A DNA stretch of 11,111 nt, from NCBI GenBank assembly GCA_027352645.1, contig DAIEIL010000170.1, positions 1 through 11,111 of the forward strand. The letters are read 5' to 3'. This document shows, piece after piece, positions 6,680 to 11,111 of the stretch. The DNA is from Rhodobiaceae bacterium. GTDB lineage: Bacteria; Pseudomonadota; Alphaproteobacteria; Parvibaculales; Parvibaculaceae. Position 1 is the first letter of the stretch; each line of letters begins with the position of its first letter. The notes under the pieces were generated by a model. The model was not told the DNA's origin. It worked only from the letters and a program-made list of their open reading frames with translations, and did no database searches. The translations under genes and the position numbers were made by a program.

Positions 6680-8110
6680 TCACGCCATGTTGCGCCAGTT
6701 GCCGTGAAAGCCGAAAGGAACCCGCGTGGGAAGTTCGACGCGGGCGATCGGTCCTTTTGAAATATCGTCCGTGTCCAGAACCACGAAGTCGCTGAGATTG
6801 CGCGACTGGTCGTAGACGAGCGTGGTGAGCCATCCGTCGCCTTCGGGCGCGGCAGCAGAACGCGGCACGAAGACCGGCTCCATCACAAACTTGCCTGCGC
6901 CCGGCTCATAGGCGCGGCGCTTGCCCGTCGCAAGGTCGAGATGGACGAGCGTGTCGAAGGGATTGCCCGGCGTGAGCGGACGCCGGTTCGCCGCGTAAAA
7001 ACCGTGCCGATAATCATGGCCCGCGAAGCGCTCATCGAAGCGCGGGAACTCGCCGCCCAGATCGGTGAGCGGCTCCTCGGAATAGCTGTTGGAATTGCCA
7101 TCGAGATCAAAGGTCCAGCGCACCAGCATGGAGGGCGTGTCTTCGAGACCGGTGCGCGCCTTCGTGCCGTCGGCGTTGGGAAAGAGCGGCACGCGCTCAT
7201 ACTTCATCACATCGGCGACGATCCTCGTCCTGCCGCCCTCATGCAGCGTGAAGGCGTTCATCGGGTGATAGACGTAGCAAGGATCGCCCTCGAACCAGCG
7301 GATCGTATCGACGCTCGCATTGCGGGCCATGATGCCGATGCGCGTTCCGGCATCGGGGTCCCATGCGATGACCGGCCCACCCTTCATGATGCGCTCGACG
7401 TCGATGGTGGCGGGGAAGATGGGGAAGATCACATGCTCGTCGGTGACGATGAAGTCGTGCACCATCGAGGCATAGGGCGCCTTGAACATCTCCGAGCGCG
7501 TGAGGCGGCCCGAGGCATCGACGACCTGATAGGAAATATCGGGCGAAGCCGGTCCCGCTGCCATGTACCCGAAGAAATGCATTTCGCCCGTCCTGGGGTC
7601 GAACTTCGGATGCGCGGTCATGGGCCCTGCATATTTGCCCTCGAAGGTCCATGAACCCTTCGTCTCCAGCGAGTCGCCATCCATGGCTACCGGCGGACTG
7701 CCCTCGTCCAGCGCGAGCAGCTTGCCGCCATGCCAGACGACATTTGTATTTGCGACATTCTGACGCACACCCTCACCGCCAGGCGCAGCCGGCTCGCCAA
7801 AAGCCGTACCGATGAGGCGGCGCCCAGCGCTTCGCTGCGTTTCGTATTGCTGCGTACGCACCCAGCGGTTGCGATAGCTCGCCCTGCCGTCTTCGACGTG
7901 GATCGCGTGGATCATGCCTTCGCCCAGAAACCAGTGATGCTGGCGCCCAAGCGGCGGAAACATTGGGTTTGGGCCGTTTCTGTAGAGTGTGCCGCGAAGC
8001 CCCTGCGGAAGATCGCCCTCTGCGACGATCAATTCGGGCGCCTCACATTCGGCCATGACGGGCGCGAAATTGCCCGTGAGCAAAGGATTACTTGGGAACG
8101 GTTTCGACAT
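6680..8110 (-). CDS. Carotenoid oxygenase family dioxygenase
   Basis: This is a non-haem Fe(II) dioxygenase of the carotenoid cleavage / RPE65 / lignostilbene dioxygenase family, which splits a conjugated double bond with O2 to give two aldehydes or ketones. The 476-residue length is normal. The four iron-binding histidines are all present: H167 (TAHPKFDP), H218 (VHDFIV), H282 (YHPMNAF) and H469 (FGFHGNW). Other family blocks are LYRNGPNPMF (42-51), NTNVVWHGGKLLALDEGSPP (121-140) and EPVFVPR near the C-terminus. The usual HWFDGDGM block reads HWFLGEGM (59-66). Start ATG 8110 has GGGAG ten bases upstream. No carotenoid synthesis genes are nearby, so the substrate (carotenoid, apocarotenoid or stilbene-type aromatic) is open. 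It is divergent from a TetR gene, with an operator between them, so expression is probably ligand-inducible. Confidence 0.93.
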   Translation of the reverse strand: MSKPFPSNPLLTGNFAPVMAECEAPELIVAEGDLPQGLRGTLYRNGPNPMFPPLGRQHHWFLGEGMIHAIHVEDGRASYRNRWVRTQQYETQRSAGRRLIGTAFGEPAAPGGEGVRQNVANTNVVWHGGKLLALDEGSPPVAMDGDSLETKGSWTFEGKYAGPMTAHPKFDPRTGEMHFFGYMAAGPASPDISYQVVDASGRLTRSEMFKAPYASMVHDFIVTDEHVIFPIFPATIDVERIMKGGPVIAWDPDAGTRIGIMARNASVDTIRWFEGDPCYVYHPMNAFTLHEGGRTRIVADVMKYERVPLFPNADGTKARTGLEDTPSMLVRWTFDLDGNSNSYSEEPLTDLGGEFPRFDERFAGHDYRHGFYAANRRPLTPGNPFDTLVHLDLATGKRRAYEPGAGKFVMEPVFVPRSAAAPEGDGWLTTLVYDQSRNLSDFVVLDTDDISKGPIARVELPTRVPFGFHGNWRNMA

Positions 8111-8137
8111 TTGTTTGCGGCTCCCATGTAAACCGTA

Positions 8138-8156
8138 TTTATAACGTTGTTATAAA
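8138..8156. promoter_or_regulatory. Palindromic operator, probable TetR binding site
   Basis: TTTATAAC-GTT-GTTATAAA is a perfect 8-bp inverted repeat with a 3-base centre, 19 bp in all. Size and symmetry fit a TetR-family dimer site, and it lies between a TetR gene and the divergent oxygenase. It covers the -10 box of the oxygenase promoter, and its plus-strand TATAAC/TATAAA could also serve the TetR gene. I infer repression of both genes. Confidence 0.75.
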
Positions 8157-8178
8157 CAAGCGCTGGACAGGCAGTCAA
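8149..8178 (-). promoter_or_regulatory. Promoter of the carotenoid oxygenase gene
   Basis: Reading the minus strand, TTGACT (8178-8173, 5 of 6 match) is followed by an 18-base spacer and TATAAC (8154-8149, 5 of 6 match). Transcription would start near 8142, giving a leader of about 32 bases before ATG 8110. The -10 box lies inside the palindromic operator, so a bound TetR protein would block RNA polymerase. Confidence 0.6.
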
Positions 8179-8204
8179 CGCTGTCCGATAGAAGAGATCC
8201 TAAA

Positions 8205-8243
8205 CTACGGAGTTTGCCTACGGAGTTTGCCTACGGAGTTTCG
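8205..8243 (+). repeat. Three-copy 13-bp tandem repeat in the TetR leader
   Basis: The unit CTACGGAGTTTGC occurs at 8205-8217 and 8218-8230. A third copy at 8231-8243 differs only in its last two bases (CG in place of GC). Each copy carries CGGAG; the one in the third copy (8234-8238) is the ribosome binding site, six bases before the TetR ATG. The array therefore repeats the ribosome binding site. Copy number may vary by slippage; because it is outside the coding region it would change the leader but not the frame. Confidence 0.9.
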
Positions 8244-8244
8244 A

Positions 8245-8949
8245 ATGAGTATCGACGAAAGACCAGACAGCGCCACGGACAAGAGGCGTTCGGCGCAACG
8301 AGCCGCACTTCTGGATGCCGCCAGCGAAATGCTGGTGCATGGCGGGCATGAGTCGATTTCGCTCAGGAAACTCGCGGCGAAGGTCGGCACCTCGACCATG
8401 GCCGTTTATACGGCTTTCGGCGGCAAGGACGGCCTCATCGCGGCATTGCTCGAAGAAGGCTTCAAGCGCCTGTCCATTGCGCTGGCGCAAGTGCCGCGGA
8501 ACAAGGAGCCGCTTCTCTGGCTCAGGAATCTCGGTACAGGATTCCGGCACTTCGCGCTCGATAACCACGCCTATTATGCGTTGATGATCAGCGTGACGAC
8601 GCCGCTGAGCGTGGAGGAACGGCACGACAATCCCGATTACGCCGAACTGCCTTCGCGCGCCATCACGCGCCATCCCGCCTATCGGGAGCTGCTCAACGCG
8701 ATACAGGCCTGCATTGACGAAGGCAGCTTTCCTTCGACCCTCACCCCGGTGGCGATTTCCGAGTCTTTCTGGGCCACGATCCACGGGCTGTGCAGCCTCG
8801 AACTCGCCGGGTTCTACAAAAGCGAGGAAGACGCGCGTACAGGCTTTACGCTCACCGCTTTCGCCGTGATGAGGGGGCTGCTGACATCGAAGGGCCGCGC
8901 GAAGCTCGACGCGCTGCTCGCCGCCGGCGCTACTCAGCTGACGGCGTGA
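8245..8949 (+). CDS. TetR-family transcriptional regulator
   Basis: This is a predicted one-component repressor of 234 residues. The N-terminal TetR DNA-binding domain spans about 16-65, with the helix-turn-helix SISLRKLAAKVGTSTMAVYTAF at about 37-58, followed by GGKDGLIAALLEEGF. The C-terminal half is the ligand-binding and dimerisation domain; the block ATIHGLCSLELAGF resembles TetR C-terminal subfamilies that carry a WxxxHG-like motif. I chose ATG 8245 because CGGAG lies six bases upstream and MSIDERPDSATDKRR leads directly into the first TetR helix. An in-frame ATG at 8092 would run back through the operator and into the oxygenase gene. The divergent gene is the carotenoid oxygenase, so the likely regulon is that gene plus tetR itself. 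Its end overlaps the convergent DUF4389 gene by 20 bases. Confidence 0.93.
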   Translation: MSIDERPDSATDKRRSAQRAALLDAASEMLVHGGHESISLRKLAAKVGTSTMAVYTAFGGKDGLIAALLEEGFKRLSIALAQVPRNKEPLLWLRNLGTGFRHFALDNHAYYALMISVTTPLSVEERHDNPDYAELPSRAITRHPAYRELLNAIQACIDEGSFPSTLTPVAISESFWATIHGLCSLELAGFYKSEEDARTGFTLTAFAVMRGLLTSKGRAKLDALLAAGATQLTA

Positions 8950-9229
8950 CGACCGGAAACTTGCCGAGCGGAAACGGCTTCTGGTCACGCGCAAAGATCA
9001 CGAAGGAAAGACATTCGCCGACATATTGAACGAGATTGCGGCTGAAGCCGCGCAGCTCCTCGTTCTTCTCCTTGGTCGCAAGAATGACCACGAGTTGCAC
9101 GACGCCGAGAAAAAGCGCCAGCGAAAAGGCGACATGCGCCAGCAGCGCATAGGCGATCATGTAGATGAAGCGCAGCCAGAGCGGCTCCTGCGCGGTGGAG
9201 TCTGACGGCGCGGACGATGTATCGCTCAT
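8930..9229 (-). CDS. DUF4389 small membrane protein
   Basis: This 99-residue protein has two hydrophobic helices (about 18-35 and 36-52; FIYMIAYALLAHVAF then LFLGVVQLVVILAT). They are followed by the amphipathic stretch RGFSRNLVQYVGECLSFVIFA and the characteristic KPFPLGKFP end. This layout matches DUF4389, a family of unknown function. The N-terminal 15 residues are Ser/Ala-rich and probably disordered in the cytoplasm. The start at 9229 is well supported by GAGGAGG eight bases upstream. The stop lies inside the 3' end of the convergent TetR gene, with 20 bases of overlap. It is 85 bases downstream of the rhomboid gene on the same strand, so it may be the last gene of the isomerase - rhomboid transcript. 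No catalytic motif is visible. Confidence 0.82.
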   Translation of the reverse strand: MSDTSSAPSDSTAQEPLWLRFIYMIAYALLAHVAFSLALFLGVVQLVVILATKEKNEELRGFSRNLVQYVGECLSFVIFARDQKPFPLGKFPVVTPSAE

Positions 9230-9314
9230 CTCGAAAGCCTCCTCATGATCGGCCCTTCACGATGGGCCCTGAATCCATGTGGTTATGGACAGGCCGCTTT
9301 CAAGCCGGTCTGGC

Positions 9315-10124
9315 TCAAGGCAGCTTGTTGCGCCCGCTCCATTCCCCGTAGCCGACATTACCCGGCCCACCCGAGGGCGAGGTCCGATAGGGATCGAAAA
9401 AGCCGAAGAACAACAGGCCCGCGAGGAAGCCGCCGAGATGGGCCTCCCAGGCGACGCTGACATTCTCGCCCGTGGGCGTGATGCCGGTGGGGCCGAAGAG
9501 GAAATTGAGGCCGATCCAGACACCGACGAAGATCAGCACGCGGCGATCGGTCAGCGCGCGGCCGATGCTCGCCTGGGCGCGTGGTGCGGAGCCTGGATAT
9601 GGCGCGCCGCCGAGGCCGCCAAGCGGGCCATCCGCCAGAAAGACGAAACGAGCCGCGCCGCCCATCATGCCGGAGATCGCGGCCGAGGCGCCGATGACGG
9701 GAACGAGCGACCCCGCATTGAGCCACACATGAAGAAGCCCGCCGACAATGCCGCAGGCGAAGTAGAAAAGCAGGAAGCGCACCGTACCGATGCGCCGCGC
9801 GATCGGGCTGCCGAAGGCGAGCAACCAGACAGCATTGACGACCGCATGGCTCCAGCTCCCGTGAAGGAAGGTGTAGCTGATGAGCGAAAAGAGCTTACCC
9901 GCAAGGCCGCCCGGAAAGACGAGATCGGGATGGCCCGGCACTTCGGTGAAGCGGCCGGGAAAAAGCCCGAAGAAGACGACGATCTCGTTCTGCGTCGCCT
10001 CCGGCAGATTGCTCATCACCCCATAGATGACCAGAACCGCAACGACGAGCGCGAGAACGACGCCGGGCACGTTGAACGCCGGCGGGTTCGCGCGCCGCGC
10101 GTAAACTTCGGGGGGGATTGTCAT
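9315..10124 (-). CDS. Rhomboid-family intramembrane serine protease
   Basis: This 269-residue polytopic protein is a predicted intramembrane protease that cuts transmembrane substrates in the inner membrane. Family blocks in order are SYTFLHGSWSHAVVNAVWLLAFG (83-105, with His93 and Asn97 of the oxyanion region), GASAAISGMMGGAARF (145-160, nucleophile Ser147) and AHLGGFLAGLLFF (227-239, catalytic His228), so the Ser-His dyad is intact. The residue after the nucleophile is Ala where GlpG-type enzymes have Gly (GASG). A Gly/Pro-rich loop of about 30 residues (163-192) precedes the next helix. Start ATG 10124 overlaps the isomerase stop as ATGA, and AAGG lies about ten bases upstream, so translation is probably coupled. 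The C-terminal tail after about residue 243 is hydrophilic and Gly/Pro-rich. The substrate is unknown. Confidence 0.9.
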   Translation of the reverse strand: MTIPPEVYARRANPPAFNVPGVVLALVVAVLVIYGVMSNLPEATQNEIVVFFGLFPGRFTEVPGHPDLVFPGGLAGKLFSLISYTFLHGSWSHAVVNAVWLLAFGSPIARRIGTVRFLLFYFACGIVGGLLHVWLNAGSLVPVIGASAAISGMMGGAARFVFLADGPLGGLGGAPYPGSAPRAQASIGRALTDRRVLIFVGVWIGLNFLFGPTGITPTGENVSVAWEAHLGGFLAGLLFFGFFDPYRTSPSGGPGNVGYGEWSGRNKLP

Positions 10125-10735
10125 TTTACAAGGGCCTTCAACGCGGCTTCTACAAGCGGCAAGCGATCATTGCCGAAATACATGTCGGTCTTGTTGACGA
10201 ACATGGTGGGAGAGCCGAAGCCGCCACGGGCGATGACTTCCTCGGTGTTGTCGCGCAGCCGCTTCTTGACGTCCTCGTCCTTGATGCGGCGGCTTACCAT
10301 GCTCCAGTCGAGGCCTACTTCGGCGCAGATGGCGGCAAGCACATCCGGCTGGCTGATGTCCTTCAACTCGCTCCAATAGGTGCGGAAGGTCGCGCGGGCG
10401 AAAGCGGGAAGCTTGCCCTCATCGCTCGCGACGATGGCCGCGCGCATGGCGTCAACGGCGCGGACGGGAAAGACGGGGGGCTGACCGATCTCAATGCCGC
10501 AAAAACGCGCCCAGTCCTGCAGATCCTTCACGTAGTAGCGCGCCTTGACCGGATTGGGATTGGCGCGCTGCTCATAGACCGTATCGTTAACGGCGTTGAA
10601 TATCCCGCCGACGAGGACGGGCCGCCAGTCGATCACGGCGCCCGCCCGCTCGGCCAGCGCCTCCACGCGACTGAAGGCGAGGTAGGTCCACGGGCTCGAG
10701 CAATCGAAGAAGAATTCCAGGACAGGTTTGGGCAA
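10121..10735 (-). CDS. 2-hydroxychromene-2-carboxylate isomerase family (DsbA fold)
   Basis: This is a DsbA-like thioredoxin-fold protein related to glutathione-dependent 2-hydroxychromene-2-carboxylate isomerase (NahD) and kappa-class glutathione transferases. I chose a TTG start at 10735, giving 204 residues and the N-terminus MPKPVLEFFFDCSSPWTYLA, close to the usual family start and length. AGGA lies 11 bases upstream. In place of CxxC it has CSSP; Ser14 aligns with the glutathione-contacting serine of NahD. Other family blocks are RPVLVGGIFNAVND, GIEIGQPPVFPVRAVDAMRA and GGFGSPTMFVNKTDMYFGNDRL. An upstream in-frame ATG at 11053 would add 106 residues of unrecognised sequence and overlap the divergent gene, so I reject it. 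The stop overlaps the rhomboid start (ATGA). No naphthalene-degradation genes are nearby, so a general glutathione-linked role is as likely. Confidence 0.85.
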   Translation of the reverse strand: MPKPVLEFFFDCSSPWTYLAFSRVEALAERAGAVIDWRPVLVGGIFNAVNDTVYEQRANPNPVKARYYVKDLQDWARFCGIEIGQPPVFPVRAVDAMRAAIVASDEGKLPAFARATFRTYWSELKDISQPDVLAAICAEVGLDWSMVSRRIKDEDVKKRLRDNTEEVIARGGFGSPTMFVNKTDMYFGNDRLPLVEAALKALVK

Positions 10736-11020
10736 GGTTCCGGCTTTCCTGCTTGTTCTGATTGAGCCGAGTGTCGCCCGCGAGCGACGGCGCTGCAAGG
10801 CGCGCCCGGCTGTGCCAAGGACGTACAGCACTAGCATTTCCGAGATGCCCGTGTCGAAGCGGGACAGCCCGATGAGCGCGTTGGCGCGACGGCTCCCAAG
10901 GGAATCCGCGAGATTCCGCAAATCCCGACGGGTCATAACCGCTGGCATACCGGTTGCACTCATGGGTTCGACTTCGGGTCCCGCCCATCGGGAGCCGAAC
11001 TGCAAATCGGGAGACCCATC
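10736..11020. other. Divergent intergenic region, isomerase / exported protein
   Basis: This 285-base gap lies between the TTG start of the isomerase gene and the GTG start at 11021. The minus-strand isomerase frame stays open through it, but the encoded stretch (MTRRDLRNLADSL... and Arg-rich RALQRRRSRATLG) has no resemblance to the family that I know, and its ATGs at 10936 and 10963 lack good ribosome binding sites. I see no convincing promoter pair, repeat or hairpin in it. It must hold promoters for both directions if the starts chosen here are right. Confidence 0.5.
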
Positions 11021-11111
11021 GTGTTCGCAAGCGTAAAGTCGATATCGGCACATAAGGGACTGGCCACGCGCACGCTCGGCCTTCTCTCTATCGCCTTTGC
11101 CTTGACCGGTT
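11021..11111 (+). CDS. N-terminus of a probable exported protein, cut by window edge
   Basis: An open frame begins at GTG 11021 with GGGAG at 11009-11013, seven bases upstream, and runs off the window after 30 codons. The peptide reads MFASVKSISAHKGLATRTLG and continues LLSIAFALTG: a basic N-terminal region (K6, K12, R17) followed by a hydrophobic core, typical of a signal peptide or a first membrane helix. The product cannot be identified from this fragment. It is divergent from the isomerase-rhomboid pair. The call rests on the ribosome binding site and the signal-like composition. Confidence 0.55.
   Translation, partial: MFASVKSISAHKGLATRTLGLLSIAFALTG

Noticed and set aside
8205..8243. 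Possible CRISPR-like array
   Set aside because: The 13-bp units are directly adjacent with no spacers and only three copies.
8092..8244. N-terminal extension of TetR from ATG 8092
   Set aside because: It would translate the operator, the oxygenase promoter and the tandem repeat; ATG 8245 has a properly spaced CGGAG and leads straight into the TetR domain.
9279..10379. 366-codon plus-strand frame across the rhomboid gene and the end of the isomerase gene
   Set aside because: Low-complexity Arg/Ala/Glu/Asp composition, no recognisable domain, and it lies antisense to two genes with intact family motifs.
1..11111. Defence, toxin-antitoxin, phage, integron or secretion system
   Set aside because: No helicase, nuclease, integrase, transposase, toxin-antitoxin or phage structural motifs were found in either strand; gene content is housekeeping plus small accessory enzymes.

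Overview
This window looks like chromosomal DNA of a high-GC alphaproteobacterium. The evidence is strong GC bias at third codon positions, long antisense shadow frames, the run folE - hisI - patatin phospholipase, and a dispersed palindromic repeat of a kind I know from alphaproteobacterial genomes. A Rhizobiales or Parvibaculum-like host is my guess. There are no rRNA or tRNA genes, no CRISPR array, and no transposase or phage gene. Most of the window is ordinary core or near-core chromosome.

Layout. (1) 1-1328, minus: cysS, cut by the left edge a few residues before its end. (2) 1329-1717: a divergent intergenic region with a plausible folE promoter. (3) 1718-4079, plus: folE, a roughly 96-bp palindromic repeat element, hisI, and a patatin-like lipase. 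(4) 4076-4504, minus: a small two-CBS-domain protein whose stop codon is shared in antisense with the patatin stop. (5) 4757-6666, plus: a translationally coupled pair of membrane proteins, DUF2157 and GDYXXLXY. (6) 6680-8110, minus: a carotenoid oxygenase, divergent from a TetR regulator at 8245-8949. Between them lies a perfect palindromic operator over a recognisable promoter, and the TetR leader holds a three-copy 13-bp tandem repeat. (7) 8930-9229, minus: a DUF4389 membrane protein overlapping the TetR tail. (8) 9315-10735, minus: a DsbA-fold 2-hydroxychromene-2-carboxylate isomerase coupled by ATGA overlap to a rhomboid protease. (9) 11021-11111, plus: the start of an exported protein, cut by the right edge.

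How the genes work together. Translation (cysS), folate/pterin (folE) and histidine (hisI) functions are housekeeping. The most self-contained regulatory unit is the TetR/carotenoid oxygenase pair. Its palindrome covers the -10 box of the oxygenase promoter, so a small ligand, perhaps the substrate or product, may lift repression. The DUF2157/GDYXXLXY pair is a conserved two-gene unit of unknown function. I see no clearly new multi-gene system. The best leads are the TetR operator with its repeat-bearing leader, the palindromic element abutting the hisI ribosome binding site, and the isomerase-rhomboid coupling.
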